Shown: in pieces, positions 32,619 through 44,624 of the stretch | Layout: each line of letters starts with the position of its first letter | Position numbering within the stretch: the stretch's first letter is position 1 | Notes under the pieces: generated by a model | The model's input: only the letters and a program-made list of their open reading frames with translations | Databases searched by the model: none | What the model was told of the DNA's origin: nothing | NCBI GenBank assembly: GCA_014859655.1 | Contig: JACUTT010000003.1 | Location: 1-64,000, forward strand | Origin: Campylobacterales bacterium | GTDB lineage: Bacteria; Campylobacterota; Campylobacteria; Campylobacterales; Sulfurimonadaceae | Direction of reading: 5' to 3' | DNA length: 64,000 bases | Made by a program: the position numbers and the translations under genes

Positions 32619-35600
32619 CCTTACCCCCGCTATAGTAGTTTTTGAGATCGTCAAAAAGTCTGCTGAGCTCTTCAAGCTCCTGTGTGTAGTCCATCTTCTG
32701 CTTGTTTTTCACACCCTGCTCGATCTGTTCTGCTACTTTTGTTATGCTTTCAAAGCAGAGCGAAGAACTTGCGCCTTTGAGCTTGTGCGCCAATGCCGAA
32801 AGCTCTTCAAGCAGGCTCTGTTTTTGCGCCTGCACCATCTCGTTTAGAATATATTCTGTCGTCTGAAGGAATTTTTCAAGCAGCCCCCACATGATCTCAT
32901 CGGGGAGCTCCAGCATCCTGCCTGCCTTTTGCAACGCAGCTTTGATCTCACGCACCGGCACCTGCGTTTTCTCACTTTTTCTATTTATGGAAGAGTATTT
33001 TCGCAACAGGGCTTCAAGATCACTGATATTTACCGGTTTACCCAAAAAAGCATCTATTCCCGCATCAATAAAGCCTTTGATGTCATCCTCGGCCACGTTG
33101 GAAGTCAGCGCTACAATCAGCGGTGTCTTGTTCACAGGTGCGGCTTCGATTATCTTCTTTGCCGCCTCTACTCCGTTCATTACCGGCATATTGATGTCCA
33201 TCAAGATAATATCGAAATGTTTTTGTTTCGCGTACGTGAGCGCTTCCTGCCCGTTCGCCGCGATATAAGGCGAGATCCCGTGTTTTGCCAGAAGCTCAGT
33301 GATGAGTATCTGGTTTACCTCGTTGTCCTCGGCGACTAGGACCTGCAGATGGCTGCCGTCAAAGGGGAGACTCTTGGGGGAGTTTTTAGACAGGGTGCCG
33401 GCATGCTGGTACAAAATATTGTACAACCGCGTCGAACAGCAGTGATAGCAGTTGATCATCTGCAGGTTCGAGCTCAATGGTATCAGCTGAGACTTCGGGT
33501 CGATACAAACAAGCAGAAGCTGCTCTCCTTTGAGCTCCTCATGCAGGGCAAGGGCCTCTTTTTCGTCAAAGACGATGATGATGTTCTTATCGCTCTCGCG
33601 CAGTCTTGCAATGGAGACCATGCTGGTCTCAATGCCGAAAACACCAAGATAGCCTTTCACCTGGTCGCTGTCCTGGCTGTTTTCAAGAAGATGGATGCGC
33701 TGCTGCTTGAGCAGGTCCGAAAGCCTCTGCATCTCTGTCTGGCACTTTTGCAGCTCCAGCACGAAAGAAAAAGTGCTTCCCTCGTCCTTATGGCTGCTAA
33801 GCTCTATTTTGCTTCCCATCAGCCCGACCAGAGAGGAACTGATGCTAAGACCCAGACCTGTACCGCCGAACTCACGCGTCGTCGAGCTGTCTTCCTGGGC
33901 AAAGGCTTCAAAGATCTTCTCCTGCCGCGCTTCGCTAATGCCGATTCCCGTATCTTCTACCGAAAACTCTATCTGCTGCGAAGCAGCACTCTCCTGGAGC
34001 AGCTTGGCACTAATCCCTACCTTCTGCCCCGGCATAGTGAACTTTAGCGCATTGTTAATCAGGTTCGAGAGCACCTGCTTGAGATGCAGTCCGTCTGCCT
34101 GCAAACACTCTGCTATAGCAAGATCCACGTCGAGATAGTAGGCAATGTTTTTGCTCTGTGCGGTGGAGAGGTAGTTCATGTAGAGCAGTTCCATCTCTTT
34201 GAAGAGGTTGACCTCGATCAGATTGATGTGCAGCTTGCCCTGCTCTATCTTGGAGTAGTCGAGTATCTCATTGACGACCCCCAGGAGCATATTGGTCGAA
34301 TTTTTGATGATGTCGAGGTAGTGGTGCTGCTCCTCGCTGAGCGAGGTCTCACTCAGCAGACCCGCAAAACCGATGATCCCGTTCATCGGCGTTCTGATCT
34401 CATGGCTCATGTTGGCCAGAAAATCGGACTTCGCATGTTTAGCCTCTTCTGCGCGAAGGCGTGCGTTTTCAAGTTCGGTGATGTCGGTCAGCGTGGAGAT
34501 GTACATCTCCTCTTGGTTGAAATAGATCCGTTTGGTGCGCACACGGAAGGTCAAAATATTGCCATTTTTGTCGAGCATATACTCCTGCTGGAGTATCTCC
34601 TCCTCATCATGCGCAAACTCCGAAAGGTGGCACTCGCTGTCGCTGCAGCCGATCCTCCTCCCCTTCTCATCGACATAAAGATCGCAGATGCAGTCAAACT
34701 CGCTTAGAAAATCGTCCACGTCTGTGAAGTCGAAGCAGTCGAAGAACTTCTTGTTTAAAAAAGTGACCTTTCCATGCTTCGTGGTCAGGGCTACAATGCT
34801 CTCCTGGTTGTCCAAAATCTGGTGCAGCCGCCGCTGGCGCTCTTCCAAGTTTCTCTCATACTGAATCATCGCGGTCAGGTCTTCGCGCAGCGCGAGGTAC
34901 TCAAAGACCTCACCGTCCTTGTCCAAAACAGGAAAAATGGAGGCGTGGACATAGTAGCTCGAGCCGTCTTTGTTGCGGTTTTGAAGCATTCCTGTCCATG
35001 TTTTATTTGATTTTAGCTCTCTCCACATCTCTTCAAACACTGAGGATGGGGTGTCGGGATGGCGGACGATGCTGTGCGGCTGACCCACAAGCTCCTCTTT
35101 CGAGTAGCCGCTGAGTTCGCAAAAACGGTCATTTGAGTAGATGATGATGCCGCGGGTGTCTGTCTTGGAAACCAGGATCGATTTATCGAGTGCATTTTTA
35201 TACTGGCTAAGCAAAGAGATCGAAACCCTGCTCTCTTCGAGCTGTTTGCTTAGCTCCTTGGTCGTTGCCTCTACTAGATGATGCATAACTGCTGTGGATC
35301 GTCGCCTCGGTGCGCTTTGCAGAGGGTCTGATTTTTTTCTTTTTGGCACGACGCTGCTTTCACAGAGCCCCAGGATCACACTGCTGATGTTGAAAAATCG
35401 GTTCTTTCCCCCGCTTCGGGTAAACTCCCCGTAAGAGAAGAAGCCTGCCTGCGGTGCCAGCTGCGCCAATGCCGTGTACTCCGTCTGCATCTTCTTGTCA
35501 CAAAACAGCTTTCTTGCTCCGCAGGAGTAGACAAAAAGCGACTCCAGCGGTTGCTGCTGCGCCCGGGCATAGATCTCGGCCGTGTTGTCTATGGCGGCGC

Positions 35601-36459
35601 TTTCGTCGCCGATGCCGAAATAGACCCTGCTCCCCTGGGGAATATGCGAGGAAAAGCACAGAGCGCCCTCCGGCGTGCTTCCTACTGCAGAACGGGCTAT
35701 CTCTACCCCCTCCTGTTCAAAGACCAACGGAAACTCGATGATAGACTCGGGAATGTTTTTTATGGTCTCTTTGCCCAGATACTTCGCGTAAAGATTCAGC
35801 GCGATCTCCCCGTCGATCTCATAGATGCAGTTCCCCTGTGAGCGCGTCACCTCCATACCTTTGCCGATGCGCCTCCAGCCAAAATTGTGGTCCGTAAAAC
35901 AACGAAGCTCACTCCCGCTCAGTGCTGCAGCCACGACTCCGCCGGGAATGATCTGTGTACCGTGGATGACAAAGGGCGTATCAAACAAAAAGTTGTCCCC
36001 CGCGCTTCCTCCCACGACAAGGACCTCTTCGCCGCCGGCCTCGTTAAAGCCGCGCAAAAGCTCGTCGCCGCTGTAGTGCAGGCTATCCATAAAAAGGATG
36101 ACACATTTGGTATCACTCTGCAGTAATGACGCAGCCATCTCTTTTCCGGTTTCATAAGCCCCGCTGCCGCTGCCGCTAAAAGTCTTTACCCGGCTTTTGT
36201 CAAATTCGCTGATGCTGATAAGCGTCTTTTTCTCATGTACGCTTCCCTCAAGGATCTCTCCGCAGCTCGATGTGCCGATGATATGCGCCTGGGGAAAATG
36301 GGCCTTGATGCTCCTGGTGATCTCAGCCAGTGCTTTTTTGTCCAGTACCCCGTCAAATATCTGTACCAGTATCTGTCCCAATGAACCCGAACCCCACTCT
36401 TGCTCAAGCCAGGAAAGCATCTTCTCTGTGGTCTCATAAAGATAATTAGTGCTTCGCAT
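32608..36459 (-). CDS. FIST-domain hybrid sensor kinase (FIST-PAS-PAS-HisKA-HATPase-REC-Hpt)
   Basis: Large soluble hybrid kinase of 1283 residues. FIST N (about 25-215; [20 protein letters not shown] and [12 protein letters not shown]) and FIST C (about 220-365; [20 protein letters not shown] and [20 protein letters not shown]) form the sensory module, thought to bind small ligands such as amino acids. PAS domains follow at about 430-535 and 545-655. The H-box [12 protein letters not shown] has His686; the kinase ends with [11 protein letters not shown] diverged receiver-like stretch (about 900-1020), a full REC ([12 protein letters not shown]) and an Hpt with [10 protein letters not shown] complete it. 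It is the first gene of a two-gene minus unit with the REC-HD-GYP. Confidence 0.95.
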   Translation of the reverse strand: MRSTNYLYETTEKMLSWLEQEWGSGSLGQILVQIFDGVLDKKALAEITRSIKAHFPQAHIIGTSSCGEILEGSVHEKKTLISISEFDKSRVKTFSGSGSGAYETGKEMAASLLQSDTKCVILFMDSLHYSGDELLRGFNEAGGEEVLVVGGSAGDNFLFDTPFVIHGTQIIPGGVVAAALSGSELRCFTDHNFGWRRIGKGMEVTRSQGNCIYEIDGEIALNLYAKYLGKETIKNIPESIIEFPLVFEQEGVEIARSAVGSTPEGALCFSSHIPQGSRVYFGIGDESAAIDNTAEIYARAQQQPLESLFVYSCGARKLFCDKKMQTEYTALAQLAPQAGFFSYGEFTRSGGKNRFFNISSVILGLCESSVVPKRKKSDPLQSAPRRRSTAVMHHLVEATTKELSKQLEESRVSISLLSQYKNALDKSILVSKTDTRGIIIYSNDRFCELSGYSKEELVGQPHSIVRHPDTPSSVFEEMWRELKSNKTWTGMLQNRNKDGSSYYVHASIFPVLDKDGEVFEYLALREDLTAMIQYERNLEERQRRLHQILDNQESIVALTTKHGKVTFLNKKFFDCFDFTDVDDFLSEFDCICDLYVDEKGRRIGCSDSECHLSEFAHDEEEILQQEYMLDKNGNILTFRVRTKRIYFNQEEMYISTLTDITELENARLRAEEAKHAKSDFLANMSHEIRTPMNGIIGFAGLLSETSLSEEQHHYLDIIKNSTNMLLGVVNEILDYSKIEQGKLHINLIEVNLFKEMELLYMNYLSTAQSKNIAYYLDVDLAIAECLQADGLHLKQVLSNLINNALKFTMPGQKVGISAKLLQESAASQQIEFSVEDTGIGISEARQEKIFEAFAQEDSSTTREFGGTGLGLSISSSLVGLMGSKIELSSHKDEGSTFSFVLELQKCQTEMQRLSDLLKQQRIHLLENSQDSDQVKGYLGVFGIETSMVSIARLRESDKNIIIVFDEKEALALHEELKGEQLLLVCIDPKSQLIPLSSNLQMINCYHCCSTRLYNILYQHAGTLSKNSPKSLPFDGSHLQVLVAEDNEVNQILITELLAKHGISPYIAANGQEALTYAKQKHFDIILMDINMPVMNGVEAAKKIIEAAPVNKTPLIVALTSNVAEDDIKGFIDAGIDAFLGKPVNISDLEALLRKYSSINRKSEKTQVPVREIKAALQKAGRMLELPDEIMWGLLEKFLQTTEYILNEMVQAQKQSLLEELSALAHKLKGASSSLCFESITKVAEQIEQGVKNKQKMDYTQELEELSRLFDDLKNYYSGGKDAE

Positions 36460-36673
36460 TATTTACTGTTCCCATTGGCTGATGCCCTAGTATAAATATT
36501 TAAAATCAAAACATTTTCTTATAATATACCAAAACTTTTGCTTTAATTGCCATAAAGTTGTTGTTTTTTATAAATAGGTATAATTTAACAATTTTTTAAG
36601 ATTCTACCGCTATTATAATCGGTTTCGTATCAACAAAAAATACTTTAGGGCACCTCTAAAAACTGGGTTTTTA
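36460..36673. promoter_or_regulatory. divergent promoter region of the signalling island
   Basis: AT-rich spacer between the FIST kinase (minus) and the first plus-strand REC gene. On the plus strand, TATAAT at 36579-36584 is the best -10. On the minus strand, a TATACT word near 36491-36496 lies about 35 bp before the FIST kinase start. A GGGCACCTCT-word copy sits at 36643-36662, just before the plus-strand start. Confidence 0.5.
36643..36662 (+). repeat. copy of the intergenic word TTTAGGGCACCTCTAAAAA
   Basis: Plus-strand CTTTAGGGCACCTCTAAAAA ends about 11 bases before the ATG at 36674, inside the expected leader. CACCTCT would be available in the mRNA close to the start. The other copies are near gene ends. 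Confidence 0.6.
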
Positions 36674-37987
36674 ATGAAAAAAAATATTTTAGTCGTCGAA
36701 GACAATGAGCTCAATCTCGAAGTGATCCGGCTTCTCGTAAGCCAGTATGCCCAGGAGCAGGACGAGCCTATCGAAATCTTTAGCGCCAGTGATGGACAGA
36801 TGGCGGTGGAGCTGTGCAAGATGCAGCAGATCGACATTATCTTTATGGACCTGATGATGCCGATCATGGGTGGCATCGAAGCGACCAAACAGATCAAAGC
36901 CGCGCACCCCAAGACAATGATCATCGCTGTCTCCGCTTACGGGGATGAGGAGAAACAAAAACAGATGCTGCGTAACGGGGCCGAAGATTATATGACAAAG
37001 CCTCTTAATGCCCTCCTCTTCAAAAACCGCCTGCGCAATTATCTGAAGCTGCTCAAAACCCGAAACCACATTGGCAACAAGGCAAAGGCGCGCAACCTTT
37101 TCACCTCAAAGGCCTATAACTACCACATAGACTTCACCGTGGCCACCGATGCAGATCTTTCGGAGTTTTGGGAGGCGATACTGATGCGCTTTGACTTTCA
37201 GCGTCACATCGAACATATAAGCGATTTTGTCCGTTTCGTCTACCGTCTGGGCATGCTTCAGCTGCAAAACAGGTACAAGTTCCATATTGTGATCGAAGAA
37301 GACACCGAGCATTTCTACTTTACGCTCGACAACATCAAGATGTTGGGATGCGTCAAGATTAGCGCCCTGCTGGCGAAGCATTACGAGCAGGCAGAGTATC
37401 TGTGCAAGGAGAACATTCTGAGTTTTTCACTCGCAAAGATGCCGCCCGAAGAGCTCGAAGTACTTCTGCCGGACGCGCCTGCTATAGCCGCCCCGGCGCA
37501 AAACGCCAATGCTATCATAATGCAAACACCCAAAGATGAAGAGAAAAGGACATTTGCTATCCTCGAACCCGATGAGCTGCAAGAGTTTGAGGACTACCTT
37601 CTCAAACTCCGCTCGCTTATCCTCATGATGGAAAACAGCAGCCTTGAAGCCTCCGATATCGAAGAACTTTGCAGCTGCTTCAATGAAATGGGTTCTATTC
37701 TCTCCATATCCAACGACAGCTACGTCCTCTCCAATGCCCTCAAACAGCTCTCTTCTGCTATAGCGCACAACCATGAGAATTTCAGCGAGAGTTCCTCCCA
37801 GCTCTTTGACTTTGTCAACGCCTTTGTCAACGACCTCATCTTCTGGAAAAACAAGATATTTTACGAGGGCGCGCCGAGCGTCGACTTCCTCAACGACTCC
37901 ATCACCAGCAACGCCAACATGCTCCACTCCCTCCTGCAGCCCAGCACAAAGGGCGATGAAGAGCTTGATGACATTTTTGATTTCTAG
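36674..37987 (+). CDS. REC protein with two unrecognised output modules (paralogue 1)
   Basis: 437 residues. The receiver (1-125) is complete: VVEDNELN, phospho-acceptor Asp59 (IIFMDLMMPIMGG), VSAYG and Lys109. Two further parts match no family I know. A mixed module lies at about 145-255 (VATDADLSEFWEAIL and FHIVIEEDTEHFYFTLDN). A helical module lies at about 297-420 (LEPDELQEFEDYLLKLRSLI and YVLSNALKQLSSAIAHNHEN). The protein ends in the acidic-aromatic tail ELDDIFDF. Both parts and the tail recur in the next gene, and the helical module and a similar tail in the protein at 53898-54944. This is probably a phosphorylation-controlled adaptor; the partner is unknown. Confidence 0.85.
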   Translation: MKKNILVVEDNELNLEVIRLLVSQYAQEQDEPIEIFSASDGQMAVELCKMQQIDIIFMDLMMPIMGGIEATKQIKAAHPKTMIIAVSAYGDEEKQKQMLRNGAEDYMTKPLNALLFKNRLRNYLKLLKTRNHIGNKAKARNLFTSKAYNYHIDFTVATDADLSEFWEAILMRFDFQRHIEHISDFVRFVYRLGMLQLQNRYKFHIVIEEDTEHFYFTLDNIKMLGCVKISALLAKHYEQAEYLCKENILSFSLAKMPPEELEVLLPDAPAIAAPAQNANAIIMQTPKDEEKRTFAILEPDELQEFEDYLLKLRSLILMMENSSLEASDIEELCSCFNEMGSILSISNDSYVLSNALKQLSSAIAHNHENFSESSSQLFDFVNAFVNDLIFWKNKIFYEGAPSVDFLNDSITSNANMLHSLLQPSTKGDEELDDIFDF

Positions 37988-38106
37988 GATGCTTAGGCGT
38001 TCTTATTAGAGGGAATTTTGGTTTTTAAGTTAAGTTCAACTACTATTGCAAACTTATCTAAACATTCAGGAACTTAGATGTACTCATATGTCAAACGGAT
38101 AAAACT

Positions 38107-39399
38107 ATGAAAAAAATATTAATAGTCGACGATAATGAAAACAACAGAATGCTCCTGCGGGCACTTTTAGAAGATTATGCGGAGGACAATCAGGTAGCCT
38201 TGAGTCTTGACGAAGCCGCTAACGGCAATGAGGCATGTCTGGCTGCACAAAAGATACATTATGACCTCATCCTGATGGATATCATGATGCCGCAGATGGA
38301 CGGTATCGAAGCGACTCGGCAAATTCGCGGATTTGACGCCAAGGTAATGATCGTTGCTGTTTCGGCGGTTGATGACGGTGAACGCCAGCGCCAGATAATT
38401 CAAAACGGCGCGGAGGATTACATTCCCAAACCTATCAATGCCGACATATTTGCGGCACGTATGAGCATCTACTTTTCCCTCATCGCCTCGCGTAGCAGCG
38501 TGCACAAAAAAGATCACCTCACGCCTGAAAATCTCTTTAGCAGTGATATTTTCAGCCGTAAATTTCTTTTTTATGTGCACAACGACGATGAACTTGCCGA
38601 GTTTTGGGAGTACTACCTGCTCGAATCTCCCGAACGCAGCGAAGAGCTCAGCGATGCGACGCGAACACTCTACGCCGTCGCTGCCGTGGCTGTCAACATG
38701 GGTGAAAAGCCGAGCATTGCGGTAGAGGAGTCCCTGGATGAGCTTTACCTCACCCTTGTGGGACTTGAAAACATCAACCCCAAAATCATTACGCTCATCA
38801 TGCTTAAAAACCCCATCGTTACTGACTATAAAATGGACGCAGACAAACTCTGCATCCGCGTCCAGCGTCCCTTGACACAAGTACCTGCCACGCCTGCTTT
38901 AAAAGCAGAGCCTGTACAAGCAGCGGTTTATACCCCCGCTGAGGAGACGATTCAAGTCTATGACTACATGGACCCCGAGGACCTGCTCGATCTCAAAGAG
39001 TACGTCGGCAAGCTCAACTCTTTGATGATGATCGTCGGCAGCGCCATCGATGGCACTGAGGTCGAAGAGATCGCTGCAAACCTGCAGCAGATCAGCAGCG
39101 TGAGCGCAGGCTATACCCAAAGCTACCCTATCTCTGTGGCACTGGGAAGATTGGGCAGCGTCATTGCAGCCCAAGTAGAGAGATTTATCGAAAAATCCAA
39201 TGACCTTGCGCCGATGTGCAGCGCATTCGGACGCGACCTGGGCAGATGGATAGAGCTTATCTTTGTCAAAGGCGCGAGCAGTGTGCACTACATGGATGAC
39301 ACCATACTCGTCAATGCACAAACCATCGAAGATATATTGAGCATGGATGACGAACAGGCAGGATCAGCAGAGGACCTCGGGGATATATTTGATTTCTAA
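38107..39399 (+). CDS. REC protein with two unrecognised output modules (paralogue 2)
   Basis: 430 residues, a tandem paralogue of the gene before. The receiver has IVDDNENN, phospho-acceptor Asp58 (LILMDIMMPQMDG), VSAVDD and Lys108. The middle module (about 150-255) keeps NDDELAEFWEYYLLE and the SLDELYLTL strand. The helical module (about 288-412) keeps DPEDLLDLKEYVGKLNSLMM, the ALGRLGSVIA helix, FGRDLGRWIELIFVKGASSV and the tail DLGDIFDF. Divergence from paralogue 1 is greatest in the middle module. It lies 119 bp after the first copy and nine bases before the large hybrid kinase, so it may answer to that kinase. Confidence 0.85.
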   Translation: MKKILIVDDNENNRMLLRALLEDYAEDNQVALSLDEAANGNEACLAAQKIHYDLILMDIMMPQMDGIEATRQIRGFDAKVMIVAVSAVDDGERQRQIIQNGAEDYIPKPINADIFAARMSIYFSLIASRSSVHKKDHLTPENLFSSDIFSRKFLFYVHNDDELAEFWEYYLLESPERSEELSDATRTLYAVAAVAVNMGEKPSIAVEESLDELYLTLVGLENINPKIITLIMLKNPIVTDYKMDADKLCIRVQRPLTQVPATPALKAEPVQAAVYTPAEETIQVYDYMDPEDLLDLKEYVGKLNSLMMIVGSAIDGTEVEEIAANLQQISSVSAGYTQSYPISVALGRLGSVIAAQVERFIEKSNDLAPMCSAFGRDLGRWIELIFVKGASSVHYMDDTILVNAQTIEDILSMDDEQAGSAEDLGDIFDF

Positions 39400-39408
39400 G
39401 CTTAGGAA

Positions 39409-42400
39409 ATGAGAATGGTACGCGAACACATACGCAAGGCGGCAGCATGGGCAGGTGGCACCAACCGCTCTATTCGTTCCTCTTTGATCGTCTGGTTTTT
39501 TCTTCTGGCAATTTTTCCCTTTGTCTCGGTTTCCTGGTATACCTATGAAAAAACCATCCAAAACGTTGAACAGATGCAGCGCGTCAAACTTGAGGACAGC
39601 TCTGTTCAGCAGGTAGAGGGCCTGTTAAAGCGTTTTTACGAGACCCATAGAGACATACAGGGATGGTCAAAATTCAAGGAGACAAAGGCTCTTTTTTCGG
39701 CACTTCACCGCGAACATAAAAACAGCGGCCTCAGTCTGAAAACCTATGTCCAAAGCCCCGCATATGCCGCACTCACCGCCCAGCACACAGACCTTCTGGA
39801 AGTGGCTAAAAAACACTTTGCCCACATTCACGATATTTTCCTGATCGACCTTGAGGGCAACATCCTCTACACCGTCGCCAAAGAATCCGACCTGGGGACC
39901 AACCTCATCAGCGGGGACTATGCCGCCACCCGCTTTGCGGCTGCGTTTCGTAAAACCCGAGAGGATGAAGGCGCGTATTTTTCAGATATGGAGCATTATG
40001 CGCCGAGCGCTGGTGCGATTACAGGTTTTATTACCCAGCCGCTTTATGATGCCTCAACCACAATGATAGGAGTCATAGGCCTTAAACTAGATATGGACAT
40101 ACTGCTCTCTAGCACAGAGACAAAGCAGAAGAGCAGCATTTCTCATTATCTTGTCGGAGAGGATGGCCTCCTGCGCACGATGATAAATGACCCGCAGGAG
40201 CTCCTTAGTCGGCGCATAAGTTCGACACTTTTTCACAACTGGCAAAAGAACCATGCCCTGCCTCCCTCTGCGTCCCAAGAGAGGCTCAATATGGCTATTT
40301 GCTATCAGGGTCCTGATGCGCGGATGGTAATGGGACACGCTGAGTCGGTAGACCTGCTGGGCGTCAAGTGGGTGCACATAAGCGAAATAGACGAAGAGGA
40401 CCTCATGGCGGTTCCTCGCACTCTTGCCTTTCTTATCAGCGGCTTGAGCCTTCTCATCGTCATTCTGGTCATGGGAATGGCAATTCTTATCTCCGGACGC
40501 ATCACCCGGCCCATTGCGGCACTTTCCGAGGCGAGCCACCGTTATATGCGCGGGGAAAAAGATATCCGCGTCGCGATACTTTCGGAAAATGAGATTGGTG
40601 AGTTTGCGATGGTGTTCAACCGCCTTATCCAGGCACAAGAAGAAAACGAGCGTGCACTTAGTAGCCTTGCCCATGAAGCAAAAGAGGCGCTCAGCTCTTT
40701 GGAAGAGCAAAAACATGCCCTTGACGCACACTCCATCGTGACGATCACGAATGTCAAAGGCACCATCACCTATGTCAACCAAAAATTTGAAGAGATAAGC
40801 GGCTATAGTGAAGCAGAACTTCTCGGCGCCAACCACCACATTATCGAATCAGGCTTTCATCCCAAAGCCTTTTGGACAAACATGTACCACACCATCAGCC
40901 AGGGAGAGACATGGCATGCCGAGGTATGCAACAAGGCCAAAAACGGAAGGCTCTACTGGGTGGACACAAGCATCGTTCCTTTTTTAAACGGTGAGGGCAA
41001 ACCGGTAAAATACATCGCCATCCGCACCGACATCACCGCGCGAAAAAATGCCGAAATGCTCATTTCCGAAAAAGAAGGGACCTTGCAGACACTTCTGAAC
41101 TCCGTGGCAGAGGGGATATACGGGATTGACACACACGGTAACTGTACTTTTGTCAACCGCTCTTTTTTACGCATGCTCGGCTTTGAAAACGAAGAAGAGG
41201 TTCTGGGAAAGCACATCCACTCTCTCATCCACCATTCGCACGAAGACGGCTCGCCCTATCCGGCTTCGAAATGCAAGATGTACAAGGCCAACATAACCCA
41301 TGCGCCTTCGCATGCCGATGACGAGGTCTTTTGGCGCCGTGACGGCAGCAGCGTAGCTGTTGAGTATTGGTCCTATCCTATGATGCGCGAAGGGGCCTTT
41401 GTCGGGGCCGTTGCCACTTTTCTTGACATCAGCGAACGCAAAAAAGCCCAGATGGAAATTCTTGCAGCCAAAGATATTGCCGAGTCCTCCGCGCGGGCTA
41501 AGAGCGAGTTTTTAGCGACCATGAGCCATGAGATCCGCACCCCGATGAATGGGGTTTTGGGCATGCTCGGGCTGCTTTCTTACTCCCAACTGGATGAAAC
41601 CCAGCGCCATCAGCTGAATCTGGCCAGCGGCAGCGCGAACTCTTTGTTGGGGCTGATCAACGATATTCTTGACTTCTCCAAGGTCGAAGCGGGAAAAATG
41701 GAACTCGAGATGATCGAGTTCAACCTGCGCGAGGAGCTGGGAGATTTTGCCGAAGCGATCTCGTTCAAAGCCCAGGACAAGGGGCTGGAGCTCATCTTGG
41801 ACACCACGCAGCTTAAACGGCAAAATGTCATCACCGACCCGGGACGCCTGCGTCAGATCTTAACCAATCTCGTCGACAATGCGGTCAAATTTACCCACCG
41901 CGGCGAGATTGTCATCAGAGTGCGGCTCGAAGAGAGCGACGAAGGCCATGGAGAGCTCTTCATTGAGGTACGCGACACCGGCATCGGAATTCCCGCTGAC
42001 AAAATCGATACCCTCTTTGAGAGTTTTACCCAGGCAGATACCAGCACCACACGAAAATATGGGGGCACAGGCTTAGGCCTTGCGATCGCCAAACAGCTCT
42101 GCGTGCTGATGGGCGGTTCTATTCATGCGACAAGCACACAGTACGAGGGGAGTACTTTTCATATGAAGATCAGGGTTGGGCTTAGCAACAAGCCTGCACT
42201 GACACTTCCTGACGTCTCGGTCAAAGGCCGCTCCGTGCTCGTCGTCGATGACAACGACACCAACCGTGCGGTAGTGCGGGCACAGCTTGAACTCTGGGGC
42301 ATGGAAGTGTACGAGGCCGAAGATCCTCTTATCGCCTTTGATTACTGCCGCATCCGCATTTCGCAGGGACACACCCCGCCTTATGACATTGCCCTGCTCG

Positions 42401-43719
42401 ACATGCAGATGCCCAACATCGACGGGGCGGAGCTCGGCCGCGAGATCCGCGAGATCACAGCCTGCAATGACATGAAACTGGTAATGATGACCTCCCTTGG
42501 CTCACGCAACGATGCCAAGCGCTTTGCCCGGATGGGATTTAACGCCTTTTTTGCCAAACCGACAACAACAAATGACCTTTTCAAAGCCCTGAGGGTGCTC
42601 TTGGATAATGCTGAAGCCCTCGAGGGTGCCGGCGAAATTGTTACAAAAGACTACATCAGCACCCTCGATGAAACAAGCGAAGCGGTGGAATGGCCTTCAA
42701 ATACGCGCCTGCTCCTTGTTGAAGACAACCCGACCAACCAAATGGTCGCACAGGGAATGCTCGAGATGATAGGCCTCAAGGCCGACATCGCCAATGATGG
42801 CTCTGAAGCCCTTGAATCCTTGAAATTCGGCCTTGAAACTGTCCCCTATACGCTCGTATTGATGGACTGCCAGATGCCCAATATGGACGGCTACGAAGCC
42901 TCGACGGCCATACGCGAAGGCCGGGCGGGCGAAGCAAACAAAAATATTCCGATTATTGCGATGACTGCCAATGCGATGAGCGGAGACCGTGAGAAATGTC
43001 TCCTCTCGGGCATGAACGACTACGTCAGTAAGCCCATCAATCTAAACGTTTTGAAAACAGCCCTTCTGACCTGGCTGCTGGGCCAAAACCCCGGACAAAC
43101 CCTTCGTGACACGGTCCGCGTCACTCCGCCGAAAAAAAGCGATACCATCTGGGACCGGGCCGAAGCCCTTGGGCGTATGGGGGGCAAAGAATCGCTCTTA
43201 ATGAAGATCCTTGACTCTTTTGTCGGCGAGAGCGAAAAGATGGTGGGGGAGTTGACTGCAGCGATGGACAAGGGTGATCTCTCCGCCGTCTGCCTGCATG
43301 CCCACTCGCTCAAAGGCTCCGCCGGCAACATCAGCGCGCATAAACTTCAGGCCCTGGCAAAAGAGATGGAATTTGCGGCAAAAAATGGCCAAAACAACGA
43401 ATGCACGCAGCTGCTTACACCGCTCAAAGAGGCCCTGGGCGAATTGCTGACACATCTGAGCACGACAAACGCGCAGCAGCCCTCCCAGTCAAAACGCAAA
43501 AAATGCCTCGACTCTTTGCAGATAGCCATTGCACTCGAAGAGCTCAAAAAACAGCTCATCGCAGGAAGCTTCATCGACACCGAACATATGAAATTGTTTA
43601 CAGGCTGTGCTGACGAGGCCTTTAACGAAAAGATGCTGGTCTTGCGTCTACATATAGAACGTTTTGAAACAGCAAAGGCCTTGGCCATGATAGAAAATCT
43701 CATCTCAGGACTGGATTAA
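39409..43719 (+). CDS. membrane hybrid sensor kinase (cache-HAMP-PAS-PAS-HisKA-HATPase-REC-REC-Hpt)
   Basis: 1436 residues. TM1 is about 28-43 ([16 protein letters not shown]). The extracytoplasmic cache-like sensor spans about 45-340 ([20 protein letters not shown] and [20 protein letters not shown]). TM2 is about 345-368, then HAMP ([20 protein letters not shown]). PAS domains follow at about 435-550 and 560-685. The H-box is [13 protein letters not shown]; the ATP lid [12 protein letters not shown]. Receiver 1 has [13 protein letters not shown], receiver 2 [13 protein letters not shown], and the Hpt is [13 protein letters not shown]. The second ATG (39415) fits the AGGA ribosome site better than the first. 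The next gene starts two bases after the stop. Confidence 0.94.
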   Translation: MRMVREHIRKAAAWAGGTNRSIRSSLIVWFFLLAIFPFVSVSWYTYEKTIQNVEQMQRVKLEDSSVQQVEGLLKRFYETHRDIQGWSKFKETKALFSALHREHKNSGLSLKTYVQSPAYAALTAQHTDLLEVAKKHFAHIHDIFLIDLEGNILYTVAKESDLGTNLISGDYAATRFAAAFRKTREDEGAYFSDMEHYAPSAGAITGFITQPLYDASTTMIGVIGLKLDMDILLSSTETKQKSSISHYLVGEDGLLRTMINDPQELLSRRISSTLFHNWQKNHALPPSASQERLNMAICYQGPDARMVMGHAESVDLLGVKWVHISEIDEEDLMAVPRTLAFLISGLSLLIVILVMGMAILISGRITRPIAALSEASHRYMRGEKDIRVAILSENEIGEFAMVFNRLIQAQEENERALSSLAHEAKEALSSLEEQKHALDAHSIVTITNVKGTITYVNQKFEEISGYSEAELLGANHHIIESGFHPKAFWTNMYHTISQGETWHAEVCNKAKNGRLYWVDTSIVPFLNGEGKPVKYIAIRTDITARKNAEMLISEKEGTLQTLLNSVAEGIYGIDTHGNCTFVNRSFLRMLGFENEEEVLGKHIHSLIHHSHEDGSPYPASKCKMYKANITHAPSHADDEVFWRRDGSSVAVEYWSYPMMREGAFVGAVATFLDISERKKAQMEILAAKDIAESSARAKSEFLATMSHEIRTPMNGVLGMLGLLSYSQLDETQRHQLNLASGSANSLLGLINDILDFSKVEAGKMELEMIEFNLREELGDFAEAISFKAQDKGLELILDTTQLKRQNVITDPGRLRQILTNLVDNAVKFTHRGEIVIRVRLEESDEGHGELFIEVRDTGIGIPADKIDTLFESFTQADTSTTRKYGGTGLGLAIAKQLCVLMGGSIHATSTQYEGSTFHMKIRVGLSNKPALTLPDVSVKGRSVLVVDDNDTNRAVVRAQLELWGMEVYEAEDPLIAFDYCRIRISQGHTPPYDIALLDMQMPNIDGAELGREIREITACNDMKLVMMTSLGSRNDAKRFARMGFNAFFAKPTTTNDLFKALRVLLDNAEALEGAGEIVTKDYISTLDETSEAVEWPSNTRLLLVEDNPTNQMVAQGMLEMIGLKADIANDGSEALESLKFGLETVPYTLVLMDCQMPNMDGYEASTAIREGRAGEANKNIPIIAMTANAMSGDREKCLLSGMNDYVSKPINLNVLKTALLTWLLGQNPGQTLRDTVRVTPPKKSDTIWDRAEALGRMGGKESLLMKILDSFVGESEKMVGELTAAMDKGDLSAVCLHAHSLKGSAGNISAHKLQALAKEMEFAAKNGQNNECTQLLTPLKEALGELLTHLSTTNAQQPSQSKRKKCLDSLQIAIALEELKKQLIAGSFIDTEHMKLFTGCADEAFNEKMLVLRLHIERFETAKALAMIENLISGLD

Positions 43720-43721
43720 GA

Positions 43722-44624
43722 ATGAATAAACGCGCGGTAATTTTAGTGGTCGATGATGTCCCCAGCAATGAGCAGACCCTGGCCCATCTGCTCAAGGACG
43801 AGTACGCCCTCAAAGTTGCCACAAGCGGCTCGAGGGCCCTTGAGCTTGCAACGCAGGAGCCCCTTCCCGATCTTATTCTGCTCGATATCGAAATGCCCGA
43901 TATGAGTGGCTACGAGGTCCTCAAACTGCTCAAGCTCCAAAGCTGCACGGCGAACATCCCCATCATCTTTGTCAGCGGAAAAGATATGGCAGAGGATGAG
44001 GAGTATGGTCTCAGCCTTGGTGCAGTGGACTACATCGTCAAGCCCATACGCCCTTCTATAGCAAAGGCACGGGTAAGAACACAGATCACTCTCAAGCGCC
44101 AGCACGACATGCTTCTTGCTATGGCAACGCACGACCATCTCACCGGCCTTAGCAACCGCCATTTTATGTGCGATGCACTCAAACGAAAGGTCTCCCACGC
44201 CAAGCGCCATGGCGAAGAACTCTGCATCGTCATGATCGACATCGACCATTTCAAAGAGGTCAACGACACCTTTGGCCACCTTATGGGCGACGAGGTCTTG
44301 AAGGCAATAGCAAAGATATTGCAAAAGAGCGTGCGGAAAGAGGACATTGCCGCACGATTCGGGGGTGAGGAGTTTATTCTCATCCTGGACAACTGCAAGA
44401 GAGCCGATGCTGCCCTCAAGGCGGAAAAACTTCGCGCGCAGATCGAAGCCTTACGCCTTGAGGGCATAAGCGTGACGGCCAGTTTCGGTGTCGCCGCCTT
44501 TGATGCAACACTTGAAGACCATGAGGCGCTTTTAAAGCGCGCAGACAGTGCGCTTTACCAGGCCAAAGACGAGGGCAGGAACAGAGTGGCCATCAGCAAA
44601 GAAAACACGGAGAACGAACAATGA
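43722..44624 (+). CDS. REC-GGDEF diguanylate cyclase
   Basis: 300 residues. The receiver has VVDDVPSNE, phospho-acceptor Asp55 (LILLDIEMPDMSG) and Lys in VKPIRPS. The cyclase domain (about 130-295) has the catalytic GGEEF at 214-218, with an intact allosteric site RKED at 205-208 exactly five residues before it. It also has DHLTGLSNRHF and MIDIDHFKEVNDTFGHLMGD. It should make cyclic-di-GMP from two GTP when its receiver is phosphorylated, with product feedback. Its last four bases overlap the REC-HD-GYP gene, so synthesis and breakdown enzymes are co-translated. Confidence 0.95.
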   Translation: MNKRAVILVVDDVPSNEQTLAHLLKDEYALKVATSGSRALELATQEPLPDLILLDIEMPDMSGYEVLKLLKLQSCTANIPIIFVSGKDMAEDEEYGLSLGAVDYIVKPIRPSIAKARVRTQITLKRQHDMLLAMATHDHLTGLSNRHFMCDALKRKVSHAKRHGEELCIVMIDIDHFKEVNDTFGHLMGDEVLKAIAKILQKSVRKEDIAARFGGEEFILILDNCKRADAALKAEKLRAQIEALRLEGISVTASFGVAAFDATLEDHEALLKRADSALYQAKDEGRNRVAISKENTENEQ

